In this document: positions 55,921 through 64,000 of the stretch, piece after piece | Numbering within the stretch: position 1 is the first letter of the stretch | Layout: each line of letters opens with the position of its first letter | Assembly: GCA_025353725.1 (NCBI GenBank) | Contig: JANXOF010000038.1 | Span: 17,423 to 81,422 of the forward strand | Source: Polyangiaceae bacterium | Lineage (GTDB): Bacteria > Myxococcota_A > Polyangia > Polyangiales > Polyangiaceae | DNA length: 64,000 nt | Direction of reading: 5' to 3' | Made by a program: the position numbers and the translations under genes | The notes under the pieces: generated by a model | Databases searched by the model: none | What the model saw: only the letters and a program-made list of their open reading frames with translations | Told to the model about the DNA's origin: nothing

Positions 55921-56392
55921 CAGGAAGAATCTTCTGATCCAAGCCGGTACGTGTCAACGAACGCTTGCTGCCGATCCGTAAGCGCGCGCTCACGCGCGGG
56001 GCTGACTTCGCGAGCGACGGCATAATCGCTATAGCGTAGCGGGTAAACACGAAGACCACGGCCCCCAAGCTCTATGATTTGGGTCGACACGGCCTCCAGA
56101 AACGCGCGGTTATGCGAGACCACCAAAACCGCGCCCCGGTAGCTTCGAAGCCAACCCTCGAGCCACGCAATCGTATCGAGGTCGAAGTCATTGGTAGGCT
56201 CATCGAGCATGAGCAAATCGGGCTCTTGCGCGAGAGTCACGCCAAGTTGCAGCCTCCCGCGCTCGCCGCCCGACAGGGAGGCTCACGGGGCGAGCGAGGT
56301 CCGCGTTGGAGAACCCGAGCTTTGCCGCGATAGCAGCGACTTTCGTGAGTCGTTGAGACCGCTCGCGCGCCGTTTCACATCGTCTCAGTAGG
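55921..56392 (-). pseudogene. ABC-F ATPase fragment
   Basis: Part of one ATP-binding domain of an ABC-F protein (EttA/Uup-like, ribosome-associated ATPase): signature LSGGERGRLQLGVTLAQ, Walker B LLMLDEPTNDFDLD, H-loop VVSHNRAFLE, then the start of the linker. The Walker A is absent. Near 56280 the frame changes (KLGFSNADLARPVSL precedes in a different frame), and the right side ends against the glycine-rich gene. Both ends are cut, so non-functional. Confidence 0.8.
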
Positions 56393-57433
56393 TCACGCGG
56401 ACGTGCCCCGGACCGCCCCTGGGCTTTCGCCTTTCGCGCCGCCCTTGCCGACTGCGGCGTTCGGGGGCGCTCCGCCCGCGAGCGGCCCAGCGCCTCCGAT
56501 GGTCATGCCCACGCCGAGCGGATTGCTGAACGACGAGCCGCCGCCCGCGCCCCCGCCCGCGCCCCAATACGTGTACTTTCCACCTCCGCCACCGCCGCCG
56601 AAGTAGCCCGCGCCGCCCGCGCCTCCTGCGCCGTTGCCGGACATCGCCGTGCCGCCTTTCCACGTCTTTCCCGCGCCAGCCGCTCCACCGCCTCCGACGC
56701 CACCCTCCGCGACCGCTCCGCTGGTCCCGGCCGTGGGAATCGAGCCTTCCGTGGTGCTGTCTGTAACGGTGCCGCCCGCGCCGCCGGCGGTCTGTGTTCC
56801 CCCACCACCGCCGATGCCAATGCCAAAGTTCGGATACGACCCGTCGGCGCCCTTCGCACCGGCCGCCGCGCCGCCGTTGCCGTTGCCGTTGGTAAGCCTG
56901 CCGCTATCGCCGTCGATCCCTGCGCCGCCGCCGCCTGCGACGATGACGTAGCCGCTCGTTTCGTCGGCGCCGAGACGCACGTAGCTCATGCCGCCGCCCG
57001 CGCTGCCCACGCCGCCGCGTCCGACCCCGATCATGAACGAGGCGCCCGCGGTGACCGAGAACGTCGCGGCCGCGAATCCGCCGCGACCGCCGACGCCGCC
57101 GAGCGATCCGCCGCCGCCAGAGCCCCACGCCTCGACGGTCAGCAAGGCGATGCCCGCCGGTACCGCGAACGTCATCACCTGTTTCGCGGGCCCGGCGGCG
57201 TCGACCGCGCCGTCGTCTGCGCCGGTGGCGTCCTTGGCGTCGTTCGCGTCCGCGGCCGTCGTAGGGCGGTCTGGTGCGAGCGCCGAATCGCCGGGCCCCG
57301 CACTAGAGCCGTCGGCCTTGGAGGCCAGGCCGTTCAAGTCGACGAGAGCCGAGCACCCGCTGAAAGCCCCGACAGCGCCAACCGTGCCCGCGGCGACGGC
57401 GAGCAAGAGGCCGATCGCGCGTGTCCTTGTCAT
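56393..57433 (-). CDS. glycine-rich lipoprotein
   Basis: A 346-aa exported protein: signal peptide with lipobox FSGC, an Asp/Ala/Pro-rich linker, then from about residue 85 a domain that is over one third Gly (VEAWGSGGGG..., GGGMSYVRL), resembling the Gly-rich domain found in secreted bacterial proteins and in ALK-type receptors. The C-terminus reads GAVRGTSA and stops; the neighbouring frame gives GGPGHVRVTY and stop, which is the usual ending of this family, so a single-base deletion near 56425 or a sequencing error is likely. Start ATG 57433. Downstream lies the ABC-F fragment. Confidence 0.75.
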   Translation of the reverse strand: MTRTRAIGLLLAVAAGTVGAVGAFSGCSALVDLNGLASKADGSSAGPGDSALAPDRPTTAADANDAKDATGADDGAVDAAGPAKQVMTFAVPAGIALLTVEAWGSGGGGSLGGVGGRGGFAAATFSVTAGASFMIGVGRGGVGSAGGGMSYVRLGADETSGYVIVAGGGGAGIDGDSGRLTNGNGNGGAAAGAKGADGSYPNFGIGIGGGGGTQTAGGAGGTVTDSTTEGSIPTAGTSGAVAEGGVGGGGAAGAGKTWKGGTAMSGNGAGGAGGAGYFGGGGGGGKYTYWGAGGGAGGGSSFSNPLGVGMTIGGAGPLAGGAPPNAAVGKGGAKGESPGAVRGTSA

Positions 57434-57890
57434 CGCACGATACCACAAGCTGGCGCGTGCGCGGGGTAGGCGCTTTTCGTTCCTCTGCAGAGGCCGTCGA
57501 GCCGCCAGAGAAGCGACGATGGCCGAGTCCGTGAACGCCGCGCGGACCGTGAGCGTGCCGCCGCATCGAGCGCACACGCGAAGGTACCTCTCGAAGGTGA
57601 GTTTCAGGAGTTACCGCCCAATGTCAGGGAAGTTGTCGCCTCCGCCACGTAGCGAGGGCGCTCTTTTTCTGGGTGCCTGAACTGGAAACTTATTTTGCGG
57701 CTATTGACGTGATAGCGACCGACGGTCGCTGTACGAGACTCGCTGTCGCCCATGTTGCTTACGAGATGGCATCTGGGCCTACTTTTATAAACCATTCGGT
57801 ACTCACGAAACATCGATTGACTCGACCGCGTTCGAAAGCTGCGCGCTGACTGAAGCCATTGTTCTTCTCCAATTCACCTTGTAAAATAAC
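57434..57890. other. interval upstream of the glycine-rich gene
   Basis: No complete gene. On the minus strand at about 57480-57600 the reading CARCGGTLTVRAAFTDSAIV resembles a transposase zinc-ribbon end, perhaps another IS remnant fused upstream of the lipoprotein frame. Low confidence. Confidence 0.35.
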
Positions 57891-58108
57891 CTGATGCGAA
57901 CGACATCACCGAGCTGGTGTGCGCAGACGGAACGACATTCGCCGCTCCCGCCGACGACACTACCGACCCAGAATGCGCGGAGTATACCGCCCGTGCGTAC
58001 CGAGGCGAAACACCTTCCGTGCTCGGTATCTGCGACGCGGAAACTTGTTATCCCTCGCTTGGCGGGGCTACCAACGGTCGACTCAACTTTGGTATGTTTA
58101 CGCGCTAG
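57891..58108 (+). pseudogene. fragment of a hypothetical Cys-containing protein
   Basis: The frame between stops reads PDANDITELVCADGTTFAA, PADDTTDPECAEYT, SVLGICDAETCYPSLGG and ends NFGMFTR. It looks like the C-terminal part of a secreted protein (four Cys, acidic), but there is no start with ribosome site or signal peptide. Treated as a remnant. Confidence 0.35.
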
Positions 58109-58537
58109 TCGAAGCGGCGTTCGGCAGCTCGACAGATGCGCAAGAAGAGCCACCCAGTTTTCGGGACAGCGCTTGTCAGCGCGGTGCGATCCGAGGTCGG
58201 TGACCCGCGAACGTGGGAGACTCAAGACCATATAATCGTGGCGCTCGGAGCTTGCGACCCTTGATGTCCGAGGACCATGCCCTTTCGTAGGATGGCCATC
58301 ACGGCCTCAGGAGTGGGCTTGCCGTCTCTCGTTGTCGTGAGCGAGCCGATGACCTGGTCCTTGTCCCAAACTAGCTAGAGCATCGCACCGAACATGTTCT
58401 CCAGTCGGCCATCGCGACGTCAGCAGATTTCGCTCTTTGTCTCGCAAGCGGTCATTCGGGCGAGGAGGGACAAGACGATGAATATTCCTGGTGAGCGCCA
58501 GCACCTCATCATGGATAGAATACACTTGCAGCGTCCA
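58109..58537. other. island interval before the right repeat
   Basis: No gene on the plus strand. On the minus strand, 58261-58375 reads DKDQVIGSLTTTRDGKPTPEAVMAILRK (shown in two parts: DKDQVIGSLTTT and RDGKPTPEAVMAILRK), protein-like but short and without a start; possibly the end of a lost gene. Confidence 0.35.
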
Positions 58538-58796
58538 GATATCGACCTTTGCGAGGTCAACGAGGCCTTTGCTTGTCAGGCTCTTTATTGTACTTAGGAG
58601 GTCGGCATCCCCGAAGACCGCTTGAACGTGAACGGCAGAGCGATAGCGTTCGGGCAACTCGCTCCGTTGCACAGGTGCGAAGCTTACGACCCAAATCTTA
58701 CACGAACTTGGTCGCCGAGGCGGTAAGTACGGAGTCGTCTCGATGTGTTTCGGCGTCGGCACGGCAGCGGCGGGCCTTTTCGAGCGCATCGCTTGA
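58538..58796 (+). pseudogene. thiolase 3' fragment (dead)
   Basis: Matches the last 86 codons of the thiolase at 48284-49450: [19 protein letters not shown], then TAG (58595-58597) where the intact gene has CGA (Arg), then [11 protein letters not shown]. One extra base near 58650 shifts the frame; the ending SMCFGVG...[10 protein letters not shown] is again in line with the parent. The 5' part is absent. Confidence 0.9.
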
Positions 58797-58859
58797 CGTC
58801 TTCGGGGGTCGACGGGGTGGAAACTTCGTCGATGCGTGCCGTAGCGGTGCAGAGCTAAG

Positions 58860-58898
58860 CGACGGTGAGCCGAGCAATGAGGCCCACCGTCGGGTTTT
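58860..58898. terminator. terminator hairpin at the glmS end
   Basis: CGACGGTG (58860-58867) pairs with CACCGTCG (58885-58892), extended inside by GCC with GGC; TTTT follows at 58895-58898 on the plus strand. It lies 26 bases past the glmS stop on the minus strand. It once served the convergent thiolase and glmS. Confidence 0.6.
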
Positions 58899-58923
58899 AC
58901 GTGAGTCTAGGCCGAATCGTCGC

Positions 58924-60825
58924 CTACTCGACGGTCACTGTCTTGGCGAGGTTACGAGGTTGGTCCACGTCCGTTCCCTTGAGATCGGCCATGTAGTATG
59001 CGAGGAGTTGCAGGGGCAACACGGTCAGCAGCGGGAGTACTTCTGAAGCTGCGTCCGGCACTTCAAACACGTCGGGGTCCGCTCCAAAGACCTGACCGGG
59101 GCGCGTGCTCACTCCTCGAATGTCGCGCGAACAAACGTTACGAACCTCGAGATCGCCATGCGTGCAGATTGCAATGAGTTGGCCCTCCCTTGCCTTCACC
59201 TCCTGCATATTTGAAAGCGTTTTTTCGTAGTGCGCGTCTTTCGGGCACACCACGACCACTGGCATATCTTCATCGATCAGCGCGATAGGCCCATGTTTCA
59301 TCTCTCCTGCGGCGTAGCCCTCCGCGTGGATGTACGAAATCTCCTTCAGCTTGAGGGCGCCCTCGAGCGCGATCGGGAAGCTCGTGCCTCGCCCAAGAAA
59401 CAACATGTCGCGCGCGCGCAGGTGCTTCTTCGCGATGAGTTTTAAGGATTCGCCTCGGGCTAGAACTTCTCGCATCTGAGCAGGAACGTGCCAAAGCGCA
59501 TCGAGAACGCGGCGCGCCTCGGAGGCGGGGAGCGTTCCTCGTCGACGACCCAGGAACACCGCCAACATGAGCAAGGCTGCAAGCTGCGCGCTGAAACATT
59601 TCGTTGAGGCAACGCCGATTTCGGGGCCTGCATGCGTGTATAATGCACCATCTGACGCGCGCGGTATCGCGCTGTCCAGCACGTTTGCGACCGCGAGGAT
59701 GGTAGCCCCTGCGGCTCGTGCAGCCTTGACCGCCGCGAGCGTGTCGCTCGTTTCGCCGCTTTGACTGATTGCGACGACAAGGTCGTTCGGAAGGAACACG
59801 GGCTCGCGGTATCGAACTTCGCTGCCAATCTCGACGGATGCAGGGAGCCGTGCGAGTTGCTCAACCCAGTACCGACCCGCCATGGCCGCGTGCGAGCTCG
59901 TCCCGCAGGCCACGAAGTACACGCGCCCAACCGTCTTCGCAAAGGCCTCCGAGATACCCATTTCGCTCGCCACGACGTCGGCAGCCTGCAGATCGATCCG
60001 ACCTCGCAGCGTGTCTTCAATCGCCCTTGGTTGCTCGTGGATCTCTTTGAGCATGAAGTGCTTGTAGCCGCCTTTTTCGGCCTGCGTCGGCGACCAGTCG
60101 ATGCGTTTGGGCGCGCGCGTTACCGTCGCGCCTCCGTCAATCGTCGTAATCGTCATTCCGCCCTTTCGGAGGACAGCCATCTCGCCGTCCTGCAGGAGGA
60201 TGACGTCACGCGTGTGGGCGAGAATCGCCGGGATGTCACTCGCAGCGAAGCTTTCGCCGTCTCCTGAACCGAGCACGAGCGGTGACTCGAACTTTGCGAC
60301 AACGATTTCGTCGGGCGTGCGGCCGTCGATGACGGCGATGGCGTAGGCGCCTCGAACCTGTGAAAGCGCGCGGCGTACGGCGTCTTCGAGGCGGCTGTCC
60401 CCGTTCCTGGAGGCTTCTTCGATGAGATGCGCGATGATTTCTGTATCCGTGTCACTCTGAAACGAGAATCCGCGGCCCTCTAGCTCGCGGCGCAGGTTGA
60501 CGTGGTTTTCAATGATGCCGTTATGTACGACGGCGATGGTTCCGGCGACGTGCGGATGCGCGTTCGCCTCGCTCGGTCGTCCGTGAGTCGCCCACCGCGT
60601 GTGGCCAATCCCCGCATGGCCGCTAAGGCGCGCATCGCCTTGTCGCGCAGCGAGCACGGCGTCGAGGTTCGCCAGCTTGCCGACCGCGCGGGCGATGGCG
60701 AGGCCCCGCCCGCTCTGAACGGCGAGTCCGGCCGAGTCATAGCCTCGGTATTCGAGCTTTCTCAGGCCCTCCACGAGGATAGGGGCACACTCTTTAGCTC
60801 CGATGTAAGCAACGATTCCGCACAT
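58924..60825 (-). CDS. glmS: glutamine--fructose-6-phosphate aminotransferase
   Basis: A 633-aa enzyme making glucosamine-6-phosphate from fructose-6-phosphate and glutamine, the entry to peptidoglycan and lipid A precursors. Ntn-type glutaminase start MCGIVAYIGAKECAPIL with catalytic Cys2, then KLEYRGYDSAGLAV and GHTRWATHGRPSEANAHPH; two SIS domains follow ([28 protein letters not shown]), ending AKTVTVE as in active GlmS. It feeds lpxA/lpxD elsewhere in the window. No glmS ribozyme expected or seen. Its 3' end is duplicated at 49577-49969. Confidence 0.96.
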   Translation of the reverse strand: MCGIVAYIGAKECAPILVEGLRKLEYRGYDSAGLAVQSGRGLAIARAVGKLANLDAVLAARQGDARLSGHAGIGHTRWATHGRPSEANAHPHVAGTIAVVHNGIIENHVNLRRELEGRGFSFQSDTDTEIIAHLIEEASRNGDSRLEDAVRRALSQVRGAYAIAVIDGRTPDEIVVAKFESPLVLGSGDGESFAASDIPAILAHTRDVILLQDGEMAVLRKGGMTITTIDGGATVTRAPKRIDWSPTQAEKGGYKHFMLKEIHEQPRAIEDTLRGRIDLQAADVVASEMGISEAFAKTVGRVYFVACGTSSHAAMAGRYWVEQLARLPASVEIGSEVRYREPVFLPNDLVVAISQSGETSDTLAAVKAARAAGATILAVANVLDSAIPRASDGALYTHAGPEIGVASTKCFSAQLAALLMLAVFLGRRRGTLPASEARRVLDALWHVPAQMREVLARGESLKLIAKKHLRARDMLFLGRGTSFPIALEGALKLKEISYIHAEGYAAGEMKHGPIALIDEDMPVVVVCPKDAHYEKTLSNMQEVKAREGQLIAICTHGDLEVRNVCSRDIRGVSTRPGQVFGADPDVFEVPDAASEVLPLLTVLPLQLLAYYMADLKGTDVDQPRNLAKTVTVE

Positions 60826-60965
60826 GGAGCAACGTTAACGCGTGTGCACCCCGCGGTCGACGCCTCCGTTTTGCCTTCCCACTCGCGAGGATGCGCCACG
60901 TTCGCCGGCAAGTGGAAAGGAACCCGTTTTCTGCGGAGCTTCGTCATGCCATGGTTCGAGACCCC

Positions 60966-62435
60966 ATGCCGACGTGGCTCACCGAACTCCTTCCGATAGC
61001 CTTGCTTCTCGTCCTGGTCGTCCTGGTCGTCACGCGCTTGCCTCGTGCCGACCTCGGGCACTCGCCCGCGTTCCTCAGGCGACGCTTCACGAACTGGTTT
61101 CCTGTTGGGTTGACGTACGCGTTTCTCTACATGGGCCGCTACAACCTCAACGCTTGCATCGGCCCGATCTTCGACAAAACCCAGTTCTCCGGAGTCTTCT
61201 TTTGGGGGACCGTGACGTATGGCGTGTCGTTTGTGATCAACGGTCCCCTCACGGATCGTTTTGGTGGACGGAAGACCATCATCGTTGCCGCGCTCGGTTC
61301 GCTCGCTGCGAACGTCGCGATCGGCCTCGTCATCATGCGCGCGTTGCACGGTGCGCTCGCCGTTCCCAAAGCGGAGCAGGCCGCTCTGGTGCCTCTCTTG
61401 AGTGTTCTCTACTCGATTAATATGTACTTTCAGAGCTTCGGTGCTGTGTCGATCGTCAAGGTCAACTCCGCATGGTTTCATCTCCGCGAGCGAGGTACGT
61501 TCGGAGGTATTTTTGGTATCCTTATCTCACTCGGCTTGTACTTTGCTTACGACTGGAGCAAGTTTATTCTCGACACGAGCCGAGCGCCTTGGGTTTTCTT
61601 CGTTCCGGCGATGATTTTAGGCGTGTTCGCCGTACTCGACTGGTTCTTCGTGCGCGACACTCCGGGTGAAGCAGGTCACGCGGACTTCGATTTAGGAGAT
61701 GCCTCGTCTGGCCAGACAGGCCCACGAATGCCGGTGATAACTGTCGTTAAAATGATGCTTAGAAGTCCCGCGATTCTCACTATCGCGGCAGTCGAATTTT
61801 TTAGTGGCTATTTGCGCAACTCAATTCTTCAATACTATCGAACATTTGCCGAAGAAACCGGGCGTGCCGCAACGTCCGCGGCCAAGAAGGCAGCAGCCTT
61901 GGCCCTTTCGAAGGGCTTGCCGCCTCCCGAGCTGGCGACCGAGTTCGTTCACGACCACTGGGGAGTACTCAACTGCATGGCCGGAATCGCGGGCGGCGTC
62001 ATCGCTGGACTTATTTCGGACCGCGCCTTCGGCTCGCGCCGGGGTCCCGTCGCAGGCGTTCTCTACGCGGTTATGGTGGTGGGCTCCCTTCTCATGTTCG
62101 CCACGTTGAACAATCGCGCTATCGGCTGGGTAGTGGTGGTCATGTCGCTCGCCATCATTGGGGTCCATGGGATGCTCTCGGGAACGGCGAGCATGGACTT
62201 CGGAGGCAAGCGAAACGTGGGCGTCGTGGTCGGGGTGGTCGACGGATTCGTCTACCTCGGCACGGCCGCGGAGGCTCTTGTCTTAGGGAGCGTGCTGCCC
62301 AAAGGCGATTTCGCGAAGGACACCCACCACTGGTGGACGTGGCCTGCGGTCATCCTGCCGGCGGCCCTCGTCGGCCTCGCGCTTACCACGCGCGTCTGGC
62401 ACGCGCGGCCTGTTTCAAACGCTTCTGCGCACTGA
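60966..62435 (+). CDS. OPA-family MFS antiporter (glycerol/sugar-phosphate type)
   Basis: A 489-aa inner-membrane transporter with about 12 helices. Family features: FLYMGRYNLNACIGP (as FYxxRxNLN in GlpT/UhpT), GPLTDRFGGRKTI between helices 2 and 3, QSFGAVSIVKVNSAWFHLRERG and GLISDRAFGSRRGPVAGVLY, SGTASMDFGGKRN. OPA proteins exchange organophosphates such as glycerol-3-phosphate or hexose phosphates for phosphate. Substrate unassigned. ATG 60966 is used; ATG 60951 is equally possible. Divergent from glmS, under 150 bases apart. Contains one additional helix (TELLPIALLLVLVVLVV) at the start. Confidence 0.88.
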   Translation: MPTWLTELLPIALLLVLVVLVVTRLPRADLGHSPAFLRRRFTNWFPVGLTYAFLYMGRYNLNACIGPIFDKTQFSGVFFWGTVTYGVSFVINGPLTDRFGGRKTIIVAALGSLAANVAIGLVIMRALHGALAVPKAEQAALVPLLSVLYSINMYFQSFGAVSIVKVNSAWFHLRERGTFGGIFGILISLGLYFAYDWSKFILDTSRAPWVFFVPAMILGVFAVLDWFFVRDTPGEAGHADFDLGDASSGQTGPRMPVITVVKMMLRSPAILTIAAVEFFSGYLRNSILQYYRTFAEETGRAATSAAKKAAALALSKGLPPPELATEFVHDHWGVLNCMAGIAGGVIAGLISDRAFGSRRGPVAGVLYAVMVVGSLLMFATLNNRAIGWVVVVMSLAIIGVHGMLSGTASMDFGGKRNVGVVVGVVDGFVYLGTAAEALVLGSVLPKGDFAKDTHHWWTWPAVILPAALVGLALTTRVWHARPVSNASAH

Positions 62436-62482
62436 GCGCGGAGAGGACTCGTCAGGTCGCTCGCTCCGATGAGCGTTGCGGC

Positions 62483-63643
62483 CTAAACACTGCGCGTCAT
62501 GGCGCTCGCGCCCGTCATAATGTCGACGAGTTTCCGCACGCGTCGGAAGAGAGGCTCCTGCAAGTAAGGCACGTTGTACTTTTTGCAGATCGCCTCCACG
62601 CGCGGCTGTATCCGCTGGTAAGCGCGCGGGGGCATCGCTGGAAAGAGATGATGTTCGATCTGATAGTTCAAAAAGCCTTGCATAAAATCGCGAACGTCGC
62701 CTCCGGTCGTGTAATTAACCGACCCTTTCGCCTGGCGGACGTAGAACTCTGATTGATTGCGACGCGGGCCATCGAACCTACAGACGTCGTCGCCAGCGTG
62801 GTTGGGTGCGATGATGAGGAAGCTATGAAGGTTTGTGAGAGCCTCCGCGAACACTGAGTTGCAGAACACCGAAAAACTTGCCCAAGGTCCAAGAAGCGAG
62901 AAAGCGAGAGGGATGGCGACAAAGCGCACCGCCCCATAGGGCAAGACGCAAGCTTGCCAGAAACCTCGGCCGAGTGAGGTGCGCGGGTCATACGCATTAA
63001 GATAATGAGGCTGAGCCTCCGGCCCCTTCTCATCGACGTGCCCGCACGCCTGCTGATGCCGATTGCCTCGGGCGCGGGTCATCACCTGAAACGTATTGGG
63101 TGCGTAGTAAGTGTATTTCCACGTGAGCGCGTAGAGTCCCACCGCGGCGAGCTTCAGCGCTTTGGAGACACCCGGTCGCCTGAGGGCTTCGGCGTTGTGC
63201 TCGACGAGGTCCGGGTCCTTCGCCTCGCCCGTGTGAAAATGGTGGAGCACGTTGTGCTCGAGGTGCCATGCCTCGGGGTAAATCCAGTCGAGCCAGTCGA
63301 CGTAGCGGCGCGCCCCCTTGGCAAAGCCTTTGGAGGTGTACCGCTCAGGAACACCCGGTATCGAGTCGAACGCGCGGTGCGACACGTGGTGCGCGACGAT
63401 GGCCCAGCGGGTCGTGCTCCCAAGCGAAAGTGCAGCCGCAGACAGAGGGTTCGGGCCGAGCCAGGCCGTCGCATATCCGACCGCCGACGCGTAACGCCCC
63501 CAACGTTCTATTTTGCGAAAATGCGCAAAGTCTTCGAGTGAAAGCTCCCGCTCCACTTCAGCCCGCAGGGCATCAAGCTCGCGCGTAAAAGCGCGCGAGT
63601 CGACGACTGCCGCGTCGGCTGAACCGCTAGACGTCCGAATCAT
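62483..63643 (-). CDS. membrane fatty acid desaturase
   Basis: A 386-aa di-iron desaturase that introduces a double bond into acyl lipids. The three His boxes are complete: H85-H89 (AHHVSHRAFD), H130-H135 (LEHNVLHHFHTG) and the QIEHHLFP box with H331-H332, plus hydrophobic segments around residues 55-80 and 215-260 (FVAIPLAFSLLGPWASF). The third box with Gln fits front-end or omega-type enzymes; no cytochrome b5 domain is attached. Start ATG 63643. Convergent with the OPA transporter gene. Confidence 0.92.
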   Translation of the reverse strand: MIRTSSGSADAAVVDSRAFTRELDALRAEVERELSLEDFAHFRKIERWGRYASAVGYATAWLGPNPLSAAALSLGSTTRWAIVAHHVSHRAFDSIPGVPERYTSKGFAKGARRYVDWLDWIYPEAWHLEHNVLHHFHTGEAKDPDLVEHNAEALRRPGVSKALKLAAVGLYALTWKYTYYAPNTFQVMTRARGNRHQQACGHVDEKGPEAQPHYLNAYDPRTSLGRGFWQACVLPYGAVRFVAIPLAFSLLGPWASFSVFCNSVFAEALTNLHSFLIIAPNHAGDDVCRFDGPRRNQSEFYVRQAKGSVNYTTGGDVRDFMQGFLNYQIEHHLFPAMPPRAYQRIQPRVEAICKKYNVPYLQEPLFRRVRKLVDIMTGASAMTRSV

Positions 63644-64000
63644 TACGCTCGTTCTACAAGTTGAAGGCGACGGCAGGAAGAGCCACGCGCCTCATCGACG
63701 AGTCTGCGCGGCGCACGACCTCTTCCTTCCAAAAGTCGCGAAAAACACGTCTCCTGACAGAAACCGACGAGCCTCGAGAAAAAGCGTTGGACAGAGGAAG
63801 TGCAGGGAACTATCTATCGCCCTCTCGACGCGGCCGACTCCGGCGGCGACGGAACGCAAGCGGTGCCGTTTACCAGCTGAGCTGGTGCACCCGCTGTCTC
63901 GCATCTCGCTCCTTGAAAACTGAATGGTACGTTCAAACTAGAAACGTCTAGATGGGCTTCCGGAGGGCGCGATACCGTACTGGTCAATTCGACTAGCCGA
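63644..64000. other. right-edge interval without gene
   Basis: About 360 bases upstream of the desaturase, presumably with its promoter. A tRNA-like stretch near 63830-63905 was examined and rejected. No complete gene is seen. Confidence 0.4.

Larger units (their letters stand above)
58538..59465. repeat. right copy of the thiolase/glmS direct repeat
   Basis: Direct repeat of 49193-49969. Holds the dead thiolase 3' end, the shared intergenic hairpin and the 3' part of the intact glmS. Same orientation as the left copy, 8,568 bases apart. Confidence 0.9.

Noticed and set aside
63830..63905. tRNA-like sequence (minus strand), with a stretch like a D-arm (AGCTCAGCTGGTA)
   Set aside because: The anticodon stem and acceptor ends do not pair, there is no GTTCGA-type T-loop, and no CCA end. 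At best a degenerate remnant; not called as a tRNA or attachment site.

Overview
The window looks like chromosomal DNA of a high-GC Gram-negative delta-type bacterium, most likely a myxobacterium (Myxococcota, Polyangia-like). The sequence-based reasons are an outer membrane (lpxD, lpxA, an OmpH/Skp-like chaperone), an unusually large set of secreted lipoproteins with Ser/Asp/Ala-rich linkers after the lipobox, RCC1-like and Cys-rich repeat lipoproteins, a receiver protein with a Pro/Ala-rich linker, and long intergenic regions without operon-scale clusters. The taxonomic call is an inference from gene style, not from a marker gene.

Layout. 1-5.6 kb: a truncated Tat-exported protein, a lipoprotein, a SNF2-type helicase next to a CvfB-like S1 protein, and a lipoprotein. 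5.6-15.3 kb: a very large cyclic beta-1,2-glucan synthase (about 2,855 aa) translationally coupled to a tandem universal stress protein. 15.5-24.3 kb: lipoproteins, an extradiol dioxygenase, valS, a receiver-domain protein, an RluA-type pseudouridine synthase and an OmpA-like lipoprotein. 24.4-34.4 kb: a POT peptide transporter, an extensin-like peptidase, hrcA, a double cyclic-nucleotide-binding protein coupled to a CDF metal exporter, an RlpA-like protein, an M28 peptidase, a 43-aa Lys-rich protein and a Cys-rich lipoprotein. 34.6-37.1 kb: ompH-lpxD-lpxA (lipid A). 37-45.8 kb: a TonB-like protein, LemA, an alkyl-DHAP-synthase-like flavoprotein, a beta-propeller lipoprotein, a dicarboxylate symporter and a haem-c lipoprotein. 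45.8-49.45 kb: a fatty-acid beta-oxidation pair (dehydrogenase/hydratase fusion plus thiolase). 58.9-63.6 kb: glmS, an OPA-family antiporter and a fatty acid desaturase.

The most distinctive structure lies between thiolase and glmS. The 3' ends of these two convergent genes occur twice as direct repeats (about 49193-49969 and 58538-59465). In the left copy thiolase is whole and glmS is a broken fragment; in the right copy glmS is whole and thiolase is a broken fragment. The 8.6 kb between them is a decayed island: an antitoxin remnant, a dead IS3 element with both inverted repeats, two pieces of an IS91-like transposase on opposite strands, a (CT)19 microsatellite, an RCC1-like lipoprotein, a glycine-rich lipoprotein and an ABC-F fragment. 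This is what integration by single crossover, or a tandem duplication followed by decay, would leave.

I did not find a phage-defence locus, CRISPR array, rRNA, convincing tRNA or biosynthetic cluster, and I do not claim a new system. Start codons, regulatory sites and residue numbers were worked out by eye.
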